DNA from: Candidatus Praeruminimicrobium purgamenti
GTDB lineage: Bacteria > Elusimicrobiota > Endomicrobiia > Endomicrobiales > Endomicrobiaceae
Direction: 5' to 3'
Length of the DNA stretch: 64,000 bases
Assembly (NCBI GenBank): GCA_018433585.1
Contig: JAHDQW010000001.1
Coordinates: forward strand, 422,242-486,241
The position numbers were made by a program, and so were the translations under genes. Of the stretch, positions 24,557 through 34,300 are shown piece by piece (the stretch's first letter is position 1; each line of letters opens with the position of its first letter). A model generated the notes under the pieces. The model saw only the letters and a program-made list of their open reading frames with translations. It searched no databases and had not been told where the DNA came from.

Positions 24557-26335
24557 TTAATATTTCTTTCTGTATGATGCCGGTCCGCTTTTACGTGAAC
24601 CGCTGTATGAGCTGTGGTGATTAGGATTTCTTCTGAAAGAATGATGTCCTGATTTCTTTTCAAAGCCTTGAGTAATAGTAAGTTTTTGTTTCATTCTGCC
24701 GTTTCTGTCTTTTTCTACAAAAATTTCGTTTCCGTTGATATCTCTTTCTACGTAATACATTAATGTAGAATATGTTGACGGAGTCGGCGTAAATACCTGA
24801 ACTTGTTCAGGCTTAAACTGTAAATTCTTTTTTATAAATACCAGCAGTTCTTTAATATTATCCAAACTGCAGCAAGGATGGGCGACCATAAAATAGCAGG
24901 TTAAAAATTGGTTTAAGTCTTTATTTATGCCGGTAAACATTTCGACAAATTGTTTGAAGGATTCCTGTTTAGGCTTATTCATTGCGTCCAAAACATTATC
25001 GGCTGTATGTTCCGGAGCTATTTTTAATTGTCCCGAAATATTGTTTTTTGATATGAATTCAAGGTATTTTTTCCCGTTTTCTTTGTCGGCAATAATAAGG
25101 TCATGCCTTATTCCTGACGATACGAATACTTTTTTTATTTTTGCGTTTTCTTTACTTCTTTCAAGCAAATCCATTTGCTTGTCGTGAGAAAAAACTAAAT
25201 TTTTACAGATTGACGGATACATGCATTTTTTATCTTTGCACATTCCTACGGTATTATGTATTTTACATGATATTTTGTACATGTTGCCTGTAGGTCCGCC
25301 GATGTCTGAAATATACCCCTTAAAATCCGGTTTTAGAGCCAGTTTATTTATTTCGTTAAGAATTGATTCTTTGCTTCTTGAGATGACTGCTTTTCCCTGA
25401 TGAACGCTTATGGCGCAGAAATTGCATTCTCCGCAGCAGCCTCTGTGCGAAACAACTGAAAATTTGATAGTTTCCTGCGCTTTTACATTTCCTGTTTTAG
25501 CATAATAAGGATGAACTTCCCTTGTGTAATCCATATCGTAAATTTCATCAAGTTCCTGTTCTGTCAATAAATCCTGCGGAGGATTATGAATTAAATATCT
25601 TGTGTCATGCTGCTGGTATAATCCTTTTGAATTTGTATAGGCTGAATTTTCATAAAATATTTTAAACATTTCTACAAAATTCTGCTTGTTATCCAAACAT
25701 TTTTCAAAAGAAGGCAGTTCTGTGTAGTCGTCTTTTTTCGTTTTTGATATATAGCATAAGCCTTTTATATCGTTATAACTTGTTCCGTTTTTTATTGCCT
25801 CGGCAAGCTCTAACATAGTTTTTTCAGCCATGCCGTATGCTAAAATATCCGCTTTTGCGTCAAACAGCAGAGATCTTCTGAGCTTATTGTCTTTAAGATC
25901 GTAATGTGTTACTCTTCTGAGGCTTGCTTCTATTCCGCCTAAAACAATCGGCTTGGTATCCTTAAAATACCTTCTGATAAGGTTTGTATAGACCATAGAA
26001 GCTCTGTCAGGTCTTTTGTTGTTAATCCCGCCGGGCGTTAGATCATCTTCATTCCTGAATTTCCCGGTTGCCGTATAATTTGAGACTAAAGAGTCCATAG
26101 CGCCTGCCGTAACGCCCCAGAAAAGAGCAGGTTCGCCAAGTCTGGCAATATCATTAGTCGTTATATCCGGCTGCGCAATAACGGCTGTTTTAAAGCCTTT
26201 AATCGATAAATAGTTCCCTATTACGGCAGCGCCGTTAAAAGGCGAATCAATATAAGTATCGCCTGATATAATTATAATATCAGGTTTATCCCAGCCTAAT
26301 TTAATAAGTTCTTCTTTAGTCGTAGGTAAAAACAT
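24557..26335 (-). CDS. ygiQ: YgiQ family radical SAM protein
   Basis: This 592-aa protein belongs to the YgiQ/UPF0313 family of radical SAM enzymes. It has an N-terminal B12-binding-like region (Ile-Ile-Ile-Ser-Gly-Asp-Thr-Tyr-Ile-Asp-Ser-Pro-Phe) and the Cys-x3-Cys-x2-Cys cluster in Cys-Cys-Gly-Glu-Cys-Asn-Phe-Cys near residue 300. Then come Ser-Asp-Ile-Gly-Gly-Pro-Thr-Gly-Asn-Met-Tyr and Leu-Lys-Ile-Ala-Pro-Glu-His-Thr. The C-terminal tail is basic and rich in Ser, Arg and His. The substrate is not established for the family. Its start abuts the DUF486 stop. Confidence 0.93.
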   Translation of the reverse strand: MFLPTTKEELIKLGWDKPDIIIISGDTYIDSPFNGAAVIGNYLSIKGFKTAVIAQPDITTNDIARLGEPALFWGVTAGAMDSLVSNYTATGKFRNEDDLTPGGINNKRPDRASMVYTNLIRRYFKDTKPIVLGGIEASLRRVTHYDLKDNKLRRSLLFDAKADILAYGMAEKTMLELAEAIKNGTSYNDIKGLCYISKTKKDDYTELPSFEKCLDNKQNFVEMFKIFYENSAYTNSKGLYQQHDTRYLIHNPPQDLLTEQELDEIYDMDYTREVHPYYAKTGNVKAQETIKFSVVSHRGCCGECNFCAISVHQGKAVISRSKESILNEINKLALKPDFKGYISDIGGPTGNMYKISCKIHNTVGMCKDKKCMYPSICKNLVFSHDKQMDLLERSKENAKIKKVFVSSGIRHDLIIADKENGKKYLEFISKNNISGQLKIAPEHTADNVLDAMNKPKQESFKQFVEMFTGINKDLNQFLTCYFMVAHPCCSLDNIKELLVFIKKNLQFKPEQVQVFTPTPSTYSTLMYYVERDINGNEIFVEKDRNGRMKQKLTITQGFEKKSGHHSFRRNPNHHSSYSGSRKSGPASYRKKY

Positions 26336-26668
26336 TTAATTCCATTTATGAAAGATAAAAAAAACTGCCAATAATATAAAAATAAAACCGATTATGTAAT
26401 TCCACTTCATTGATTCATGCAAATACAAAACAGAAAAAAAAGCAAAAACCGTTAAAGATATAACTTCCTGAATTGTTTTTAATTCTGCCGCATTAAACTG
26501 GCCGTAACCGATTCTGTTTGCCGGAACCATTAAGCAATATTCAAAAAAAGCTATTCCCCATGCTATTAAAATAACTTTCCACACAGCCGTGTTTGTAAAT
26601 TTCAAATGCCCGTACCATGCAAAAGTCATAAATATATTTGAAAATGTAAGCAAAATTATAGTTTTCAT
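26336..26668 (-). CDS. DUF486 family small membrane protein (DMT-like)
   Basis: This 110-aa protein has four hydrophobic segments, with the DUF486 features Thr-Phe-Ala-Trp-Tyr-Gly-His-Leu-Lys, Trp-Gly-Ile-Ala-Phe-Phe-Glu-Tyr-Cys, Pro-Ala-Asn-Arg-Ile-Gly-Tyr and Leu-Lys-Thr-Ile-Gln-Glu-Val-Ile. The family resembles small drug/metabolite transporters, but no substrate is known. It lies directly upstream of ygiQ with no intervening bases. Confidence 0.88.
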   Translation of the reverse strand: MKTIILLTFSNIFMTFAWYGHLKFTNTAVWKVILIAWGIAFFEYCLMVPANRIGYGQFNAAELKTIQEVISLTVFAFFSVLYLHESMKWNYIIGFIFILLAVFFIFHKWN

Positions 26669-26714
26669 TTTTTCAATTGGAAAGTATTATAGCAAATTAA
26701 ATTTTTATTTATTG

Positions 26715-27593
26715 TTATACATTTAAACCCAATAATTTTTTTGCCATTATACCTATGAGAAAAGAAATTACTGCAACAGATAAACTTATTGTAAGCATCC
26801 CGATAAATCTTTTAAAAAACGGCTCGTCTTTGGCCACTGAAATATAATAATTAAAAAAAAGTATTATCAGTATAACAGTAATAATCATTGCCGCAAACGC
26901 CGCAAGATACATATCTGCAGGAAAAAGAAGATAAGGAAGCACGAGAAAAAAAACGGTAATAATATAAGCGATTCCCGTATAGACAGAAGATTTTAATGCA
27001 TTTTTATTGCCGTCAGCATGTTCTGCCAGATAGTTTGACGCCGCCATTGATAATGTTGCCGATATTCCCGTTACGATGCCGGTTAAGGCGACAAGCTTTG
27101 TATGTGCGAGAGCAAACGTAACGCCTGCTATTGCGCCTGTAAGCTCAACTAAAGCGTCGTTTAATCCCAAAACCATTGAGCCTATATACTGAAGCCTTTC
27201 CTCATCAAGCATATTTATCAGCTCATGCTCATGTCTGTTTTCATCTTCAGCCATTTTCTCAGCTTCAGGAATTTCGTTCTTTATTAAATTATAATCTTTT
27301 GTTGCTAATTGTTCCGTCTTTTTTAATTTTTTCAGTATAAACGTATATCCGAGCAGAACTGTTATTATTTTATTTATAAAAAGAGTTGTTTCCTGAGCGT
27401 TGACTGTTACTCCTGTATATTTTTCCCACATTTCTGCATGGGTTATTTCATCGTTTGACATATGCTCGAGAATTTCTCGGTTTTTTGAATTTTTTTCTCT
27501 TTTTGCCATAAAAGAGTAAAGTCTGGCTCCCATCATCTCATCTTTTTGATATTTGATTAAACGTTTTTTTAATTCTGATGAAATTTCAGTCAT
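26715..27593 (-). CDS. Ferritin-like/VIT1 membrane fusion (iron or manganese transport)
   Basis: This 292-aa protein joins an N-terminal rubrerythrin-like four-helix domain (residues 1-130) to a VIT1/CCC1 membrane domain. The N-terminal domain has Asp-Glu-Met-Met-Gly-Ala-Arg-Leu-Tyr, the metal ligands in Asp-Glu-Ile-Thr-His-Ala-Glu-Met-Trp and in Glu-Asp-Glu-Asn-Arg-His-Glu-His-Glu. The membrane domain has Gly-Leu-Asn-Asp-Ala-Leu-Val-Glu-Leu-Thr-Gly-Ala and Met-Ala-Ala-Ser-Asn-Tyr-Leu-Ala. The family (MbfA-like 'erythrin-VIT1') exports or stores iron. About five membrane helices are visible. It is co-directional with its neighbours, but with separate 46-79 bp gaps. Confidence 0.88.
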   Translation of the reverse strand: MTEISSELKKRLIKYQKDEMMGARLYSFMAKREKNSKNREILEHMSNDEITHAEMWEKYTGVTVNAQETTLFINKIITVLLGYTFILKKLKKTEQLATKDYNLIKNEIPEAEKMAEDENRHEHELINMLDEERLQYIGSMVLGLNDALVELTGAIAGVTFALAHTKLVALTGIVTGISATLSMAASNYLAEHADGNKNALKSSVYTGIAYIITVFFLVLPYLLFPADMYLAAFAAMIITVILIILFFNYYISVAKDEPFFKRFIGMLTISLSVAVISFLIGIMAKKLLGLNV

Positions 27594-27672
27594 TTTTTTA
27601 TTGTCCGGTAAATAATTTTTTAAATTTTATATCTGTTAAATCGTAAATGTCAAATATAAACGATGCTGAATT

Positions 27673-28473
27673 TTAAAGATTAAAAGCGACGGCTTTAAAG
27701 AAAGTATAGCAGAAAACGCCGTCATTCTCAGTTGTTCTGTATAATGCTTTTATTCCTTCGTCAAAAGTTTTTTCATCAATTAAGTTTTTTTCAATTGCAG
27801 ACATCCGTATTCCTTCTATCATTGCCGTAAAAGTCTTTTTTGTAAACCCTTCGACAAGAGACGGTTTGCTTGAATCTGCATATATCATTCTCGGAGAAAC
27901 ATTAATTTTTTTGAATCCGGTTTGCTTTAACAGAGGGTAAAGTTCTCTCCCTATATTTGGGTTGCCGCCTGCCGCTCTTTGCAATTCGGCCTGGCAAGAA
28001 ACGGCTTTATGAGCCTGTATGCTGTCAGGATAAAAATAAGCGGAACCGTGGTCGCCTTCTATGACTGTAATCGTTCCGCCTGGTTTGAGAAGTTTTTTTA
28101 GACAATTAAGAGCTTTTGAAGGATTTGCTAAATGTTCCAAAACAAAACAGACAAAAATGTGGTCGAATGATTTTTCTTTAAAAGTTAAATTCAAAATATC
28201 TTCTTTTTGAAAAGAGACGTTCTGATAACCTGCGGCTTGGATTCTTTTTTTTGCTTCCGAAAGAGAACTTTCGGAAATATCGACAGATATGATTTTTGCG
28301 TCAGGGCTGTTTGATGCAAGAGAAACAGTTTGTGAACCTACTCCGCATCCCGCTTCAAGTATAAGAGAACCGGCAGAATATTTCGTATCACAATGAAGCA
28401 AATCTGCAAGAGTTTCCGCCTGGTCTTCCAAACGAACGCTTTCTCTTTCGGCATATCCGTGGACATATGGCAT
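27673..28473 (-). CDS. Class I SAM-dependent methyltransferase
   Basis: This 266-aa protein has the SAM-binding motif Leu-Glu-Ala-Gly-Cys-Gly-Val-Gly-Ser-Gln near residue 40, the acidic Val-Asp-Ile-Ser at the end of strand 2, and the late motif Lys-Pro-Gly-Gly-Thr-Ile-Thr-Val-Ile-Glu-Gly-Asp. The starting segment Tyr-Val-His-Gly-Tyr resembles UbiE/ToxA-like small-molecule methyltransferases. The substrate is unknown. It lies 37 bp from tRNA-Ser. Confidence 0.9.
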   Translation of the reverse strand: MPYVHGYAERESVRLEDQAETLADLLHCDTKYSAGSLILEAGCGVGSQTVSLASNSPDAKIISVDISESSLSEAKKRIQAAGYQNVSFQKEDILNLTFKEKSFDHIFVCFVLEHLANPSKALNCLKKLLKPGGTITVIEGDHGSAYFYPDSIQAHKAVSCQAELQRAAGGNPNIGRELYPLLKQTGFKKINVSPRMIYADSSKPSLVEGFTKKTFTAMIEGIRMSAIEKNLIDEKTFDEGIKALYRTTENDGVFCYTFFKAVAFNL

Positions 28474-28510
28474 ATTTTTTCTCCGGATTTACTGTAAAAA
28501 AACAAAAAAA

Positions 28511-28597
28511 CGGAGAGAGAGGGATTCGAACCCCCGGTAGGGAAACCCTACGCTAGTTTTCAAGACTAGTGCCATAAACCAACTCGGCCATCTCTCC
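28511..28597 (-). tRNA. tRNA-Ser(TGA)
   Basis: An 87-nt class II tRNA: acceptor GGAGAGA / TCTCTCC, D arm with GTTGGTTTATGGC, anticodon stem CTAGT/ACTAG with loop CTTGAAA (anticodon TGA), a long variable arm GTAGGGTTTCCCTAC, T loop TTCGAAT, discriminator G. CCA is not encoded. Confidence 0.95.
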
Positions 28598-28665
28598 ATT
28601 TCATCTTCTAAAATACAATGCCAAATATTATACTATTTTTTATTAATTCTATCAAGATATTTTTT

Positions 28666-28695
28666 TTGACAATATTTAGCCCTATATTATATAAT
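28666..28695 (+). promoter_or_regulatory. Probable sigma70 promoter of the ankyrin gene
   Basis: TTGACA (28666-28671) and TATAAT (28690-28695), both consensus, are 18 bases apart. They lie 31 bases before the ATG of the ankyrin-repeat gene. Confidence 0.8.
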
Positions 28696-28726
28696 CAAAA
28701 GACAACAATCAAAGGAGAATTTTATT

Positions 28727-30331
28727 ATGACAAACTCTCTAAAAAAAATCATACCGTTATTTTTAATATTATCCGTTATATTTTTATGCCGCTCAAATCT
28801 TATTGCAACCGATATATTCGTAGCTGCAAGAGACGGTTATACAGATGACATCAAGATGCTCGTAAAAAGCGGAACAGATGTAAACCAAATAGACAGATTA
28901 GGAAAAACGCCTCTGATGTATGCATGTTCTCAAGGCAATACGGAAATTGTCCGTATTCTTCTCAAAAACAAAGCAAATGTAAAAACAAAAGACAGCAGCG
29001 GGAATACAGCTTTAATGTATGCCTGCATAGCCGGACAACCTGAAGTTCTTAATTTGCTTGTAAAATACAAAGATTCTTTGAATGAAACTAATAATTCCGG
29101 CGCGACACCTTTAATATTGGCAACTCTTAATGATTATCCGAAAATAGTTGAAATTTTGATTTCAAAGAAAGTTGATTTGGATATAAAAGATAAGAGAGGT
29201 TACACGGCTCTTATGTATGCCGCAATAAACAGCAGGCTTAATATTGTAAAACTGCTCGTTGAAAATAAAGCTTCCATAGATATGGAAAATAATTACAAAA
29301 TGTCGGCTTTCTTTTTGGCTGCAAGATCGGGGAACCTTGAAGTTGTTAAATATTTGGCGTCAAAAGGAGCAGACGTAAATAAAAAGAATATTAACGGAAT
29401 AAATCCGTTGATTGCCTGTTCGGCTTTGGGAAATCTTGAAACAGTTCAATATATGGTTGATGTTCTGGGCGTGGATGTAAATTCAAAAGATAATAACGGC
29501 AACAATGCTCTTATGGCTTCTGTGGCTTTTATGTACGCTGATATAATAAAGAGTTTAGTTGATCAGATAAATGAGCTTCTTACTGAAGATGACAGCGAAA
29601 AATTTTCATATATAAAAAATGCAAAAGCCCATTGTAAAGATATTACCGAATATCTTATATCAAAAGGCGCATACATAAATAATGCCAATAACAACGGTTA
29701 TAATACATTTATGGTGGCTATCGCCGAAAATGATATTGATATGGCATCATACTTAATATCAAAGGGCGCAAATATAAACCAAATGGATACCAACGGAAAT
29801 AACGCCTTGCTTCTGGCGGCTGCAAGCTCAAATATGAATGCTTTTTCTTTTTTGGTTAATTCTGTCGGAATGGATATAAACGTTTCCAATAATGACGGAA
29901 AAACGCCTCTTATGTTTGCCATAGAAAACGGCAACTTTGATATGATAAATTTACTTATGTCCAGAAATGATATAAATGCTAAAAAATCAGATAAAGACGG
30001 AAAAAGTTCATTGATGTATGCTGCTGAAGCAGGATATATTAAAGTTATCAAGGACCTTATAAACAAAAAAGCAGACATAAACGATATTGATGTAAAAGGC
30101 AACACTCCTTTGATGTATGCCGTAATGGCGGGTAATTTAGGCGTTGTAGAGTCCTTGGTTGATTTAAATGCTGATTTTTCCATAAAGAATAAACAAGGTT
30201 TATCCGCTCAGGATTTAGCGAAACTTTATCCTAATGACGAAAACTATGTCGAGATAGACAAATATTTCCAGCAGTTGATAAATCCACAGCAGAAGGTTTC
30301 TTCAAAAAATAAAAAATCATCAAAAAAATAA
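28727..30331 (+). CDS. Exported ankyrin-repeat protein
   Basis: This 534-aa protein has a Sec signal peptide (residues 1 to about 28, ending Leu-Ile-Ala-Thr-Asp). About 13 ankyrin repeats follow to about residue 510, with the typical Gly-x-Thr-Pro-Leu-Met-Tyr-Ala and Lys-Gly-Ala-Asp-Val-Asn motifs. A middle segment (about residues 270-330) breaks the regular spacing and contains an acidic Leu-Leu-Thr-Glu-Asp-Asp-Ser-Glu stretch. The basic tail is Ser/Lys-rich. Such exported ankyrin proteins are often host- or symbiosis-linked, but that is only inference here. AAAGGAG precedes the start, and a terminator hairpin follows. Confidence 0.9.
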   Translation: MTNSLKKIIPLFLILSVIFLCRSNLIATDIFVAARDGYTDDIKMLVKSGTDVNQIDRLGKTPLMYACSQGNTEIVRILLKNKANVKTKDSSGNTALMYACIAGQPEVLNLLVKYKDSLNETNNSGATPLILATLNDYPKIVEILISKKVDLDIKDKRGYTALMYAAINSRLNIVKLLVENKASIDMENNYKMSAFFLAARSGNLEVVKYLASKGADVNKKNINGINPLIACSALGNLETVQYMVDVLGVDVNSKDNNGNNALMASVAFMYADIIKSLVDQINELLTEDDSEKFSYIKNAKAHCKDITEYLISKGAYINNANNNGYNTFMVAIAENDIDMASYLISKGANINQMDTNGNNALLLAAASSNMNAFSFLVNSVGMDINVSNNDGKTPLMFAIENGNFDMINLLMSRNDINAKKSDKDGKSSLMYAAEAGYIKVIKDLINKKADINDIDVKGNTPLMYAVMAGNLGVVESLVDLNADFSIKNKQGLSAQDLAKLYPNDENYVEIDKYFQQLINPQQKVSSKNKKSSKK

Positions 30332-30352
30332 GCTGATAATTTTTTGAGCAAT

Positions 30353-30394
30353 AAAAAAACACGGCATATAGAATTTATATACCGTGTTTTTTAT
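30353..30394. terminator. Bidirectional terminator
   Basis: The stem AACACGG-c-ATATA / TATAT-a-CCGTGTT has one mismatch, a 4-5 base loop, A-run before and T-run after it. It lies between the convergent ankyrin and TPR genes, so it can serve both strands. Confidence 0.85.
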
Positions 30395-30406
30395 ATTATT
30401 ATTACG

Positions 30407-31285
30407 TTATGCCGAAACTTTAAATTTCTTTAAGTATTTTCTTATATCGCTTATGACGTCATCTTCTTTATATTTATTTAAGAACTGGTTCCATTCCTGA
30501 AAATCTTTTGCATAAATATACGGATCTTTTACGATTGATATATATTTCTTTATATATTCAAGTGCAGAAGGAAAGTCTCCTGATAAAATACATGAACCTA
30601 TCAGCTGATAATAGGCATCCTGATAATTAGGAAGACGTTTTATGGCTTCGGTGTAGTTTTTTATGGAATCTTCATACATTTTAAGGATATACTTAATATT
30701 TCCTGTTTTATAATATATTTCTGCCGAGACATTTGGATTTATTTGAATGGCTTTATCAAAGTCGGCAAGAGCTCCGTTATAATCCTCCGTGACAAATTTT
30801 ACTTCCGCTCTTCCTATGTATGCCTGAGCATAAAGAGGCTGCATATTTATAACTTTTGAATATTCGTCTATTGCTCCATCATAATCATAATTAAATGCTT
30901 TTATATTTCCAAGATCCATATGAGTATTTATAATGTCCATTATTTCGTCAGAATTATTTTTCTTTGAGCTTAATTCGACGGCTTTATTGTAATCTGACAT
31001 TGAACCTTCATAATCTTTTAAAATGTCTCTTATTAAAGCTCTGTTAAAATAGGCGTCGACATAATTTGGATTCAGCCTTATCGCTGTTGTATAATCCCGT
31101 ACTGCGCCCTGCAGATCGTTGTTATTATATTTAGAAACAGCCTGCTTGAAATAATTTTCAGCTTTTTTTACGTTAGAGACAGACGCTGATTTTTGGTCTC
31201 CTTCCGGCTGAGCAAAGGCATTTAACGTCAATACCGGCACTGAAAGTAATAGTAAGAATGAAGCATAAATAAATTTTCTTGTCAC
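30407..31285 (-). CDS. Exported TPR-repeat protein
   Basis: This 292-aa protein has a signal peptide ending near Leu-Asn-Ala-Phe-Ala-Gln. About six tetratricopeptide repeats follow (for example Ala-Glu-Asn-Tyr-Phe-Lys-Gln-Ala, Gly-Ala-Val-Arg-Asp-Tyr-Thr-Thr-Ala-Ile-Arg-Leu-Asn-Pro-Asn-Tyr, Asp-Ala-Tyr-Phe-Asn-Arg-Ala). It likely acts as a periplasmic or envelope scaffold. It is the last gene of the co-directional block after the 2048-aa giant protein, 17 bp away. No partner is named by the sequence. Confidence 0.85.
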   Translation of the reverse strand: MTRKFIYASFLLLLSVPVLTLNAFAQPEGDQKSASVSNVKKAENYFKQAVSKYNNNDLQGAVRDYTTAIRLNPNYVDAYFNRALIRDILKDYEGSMSDYNKAVELSSKKNNSDEIMDIINTHMDLGNIKAFNYDYDGAIDEYSKVINMQPLYAQAYIGRAEVKFVTEDYNGALADFDKAIQINPNVSAEIYYKTGNIKYILKMYEDSIKNYTEAIKRLPNYQDAYYQLIGSCILSGDFPSALEYIKKYISIVKDPYIYAKDFQEWNQFLNKYKEDDVISDIRKYLKKFKVSA

Positions 31286-31302
31286 AATAAGTCTCCTTTG
31301 TT

Positions 31303-34300
31303 TTAAGCAGCTGACAGCATTTTTCTTGTTTTATCCAACGAAATATTCTGCGTCAATTCCGTTATAACCGGAATTAATTTTTTCTTTCTGACATCATACA
31401 AAACAGGTATTATTCCGAATGATTTCTCAAGCATTTTCGACAATTTTTTATTTGGTTTTTTATTTAACATTTCAAGACTGTTTGCCAAATCATTATTGAT
31501 TAAAGCAATGTTTGCTCTGTTTTTTACAAATTTGCCGTATTTATTGTTTGAAATCTGTTCCAATATATAAGGCGTAATATTTTGCAGTAATTCTTTTTCA
31601 GTATAACTTGTTTTTTCTTTATCGTAATCAATGGTTATAACGTCAATGTATCCTTTTGCTATTTTTATTTCGTTTAAGATTACGTTTATATTTATTTTTT
31701 TATCGTTTATAGTCAATGTCGCCGTTTCAATTTTTTGTTTTGCGGCAGGAATATTTTTTATAGTGGCGGCGGAAGTAATGGATAACGTCCTTGCTCCCAT
31801 AGAATTGGCGATTTCAAGTTTTTTAATTTCGTCTAAGCTGTTGGAAATAGTTATCAATAAAGTATTTGTATTTTTTGCAAATTTTGAAATTACATTGGCT
31901 TTCAAAGAATCTGCGCGGTTATACATTATTGAAGTAATCAGGCAAAGCTGTTTTAAGAACGGAAACAGATTAAGAACAACGCTTACAACGAAAGTAGATA
32001 ATGTAACGTCCGGAGTAATACTGCTTGTTATTTCTGTAGATTCGCCTGAAATGAATCCTCTGGTGCTTATTCCCCCTCCTATCAATCTTGCTATTCCTGC
32101 GCCTTTAGGAGGCGCATATTCAGGAGACATATTACCGTCAATGTGCACTAAGTTTATAATTTTAAATTCTTTATTGAAAATTCTTATAGGTACAAATTCA
32201 TAAGCATTATCCAATTTTGTCACAGGGTTATGCCCTACTATAAGCGTAGTTATTCCTTTTTTATTTAATATTTTGTTGAATCCGAATTTTTGTTTCATTT
32301 CTTTTAAATTTTGAGGTTTTATTCTTGTGGTGTTATCCGCATAAATAGCCGTAAGAAGCGTTAAAGCTTCTGTTATTTCTGAAAGATTGTTTGTAGATAT
32401 GTCGTAATTTCTGATATCGTTTGCCATTTTCGACAGACCTTCAAATATCTTTTTCCCTTTATATTGAACGCCTTTATAATAAAGCCCCTTTATTCTTTTC
32501 CCGTCATTATCATATTCCTGAAAAACTCCCGACTCGTCTACATATCCTACGGATACATCTCCTTCATCGTCAACAGGAAGCAAAGAGTGCATGTAATATA
32601 TTCCGTATTCGTCAATTCTGTATAAGTAAAAATTTCTTTTAAAGAAGTTCAGCAATTCATTAATTATTCTGTCATTAAAATACGAAACATGGTCTATTAC
32701 AGGCTTTCCTTCTTCTATAAGCTGTAAATTCCTTTGAGCTATAAAACCTTTGTCTCCTCCGCCCCATTTGTTGTGATAAGCCCAGTCAAGAGCATTCCAT
32801 TCCGTGCTTTCATAATTTCTGTACATAACAGCGTCAACAACAGCCCACTCCCAGTTGCCGCTGTTTTCTTCGTCCTGCATTTTTTGTTTCTGTTTGTTTA
32901 TTATATCATCGTTTATAATATTTTCCAATACATTCCAATAATCTGCAAGATTAGGGTATCTTTCTTTTAAATTTTTCAGTTCTTTTTGTCTGTCAATCCA
33001 CCAGTTTATTGACATTTTATCGGCAGCTCTTATTCCTGTATATACGACAATACCGACGTTTCTTCCGAAAAATTTCTTGTGAAAATTAAGCAATTCGTCG
33101 TCTTTTTCAAAAATAGTGTTGTAAGGATTGTTAAGAACGTCTTTACCGTTGCTGTCAAGTTTAAAACCAAAAGACCGGCTGAATAAATCCTGGAGTTCTT
33201 TTTCTTTTTTGCTCCAAATATTTTTTTGTCTTAAATCGGCGTATTGCATATACAGGTCAAATTTTTCCGCCCAGTGCAATTTATTGTTTACTTTTTTAGG
33301 ATCGGTTGCTCTTTTTAACTCAAGTAAATCTTTTATCTTTTTTCCGGTAAAATCGGTATAGCCGTCAGGTATTCCTTTGTAGCGGGCATATGAAGGCAGA
33401 TGAAGCCCCAAAAGATTCATAAAAGCATATAAATCATGGTTTCCTATGATATATTTCCCTTTACCTGTATCCATAATTTTCTTTATAAATTCAAACGATT
33501 CAACTTGTCTGCCGCCTCTGTCAAGCATATCTCCGAGAATGTAAAAAGTTTCCGTATTACCCGGATAAGACAATCTGTCCAATATTTCCTGCTCGATCTT
33601 TTTTTCAGACATACCGTTAATGTCAAATGTAGGATCGACTAAATTTATTATAAGTTCCGTTAATCTTGCATATCCGCCGTGAATATCTGATACTGCGATG
33701 TTTTGTTTAAAATCAAATTGTTTTGTAATTAAGAAAGCCATTATCTGTTTGAAGAGCTTTAATCTTGATTTAAAACCGAATTCTGAATCTGTCTGCTCAA
33801 TAGTCACGCCGGTTTCCTGATCTGCTTTTGCATAATCAGGTATCATTCTGGATAATGTTTGATTGATTATTTTTACGGCTTCTTCGATATTATCATTTTT
33901 GAGATGCATTCCCGAATTTAAAACGGCGTTTACGGTTTTTTCAGACTTTATAAATTTTTCTACAGTATGAGGGTCTGATTTTGAAGCTCTTATTATTTCC
34001 TTAGCTCCGTTTGTCAGATATAGATTTGGATTTCTTCTCAAAAACTGTCTCATTAAGTCGTTAATTGCATCGCCGCCCTGCGTTTTTAAATATATATTGT
34101 TTTCTATTAATTTAATTCTTTCGTCTATAGAAATTTTTTCATTTATAAAAGGATCCTTTTGAGTCAGCCATACGCCTAAAATTCTGTTTAAATCAAGCAC
34201 TGCTGATAAACCGTCGGCATCGTGCAAAAGTCTTGCTTCATATATTGAATGTTCATCTCTGAGAATGCCGTTTTTAACTTTTCTGTGTCCAAGGCATATT

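Noticed and set aside
31631..32203. 190-aa plus-strand open frame inside the 2048-aa gene
   Set aside because: It is antisense to a well-supported long coding region, hydrophobic through complementarity, with no SD or family match.
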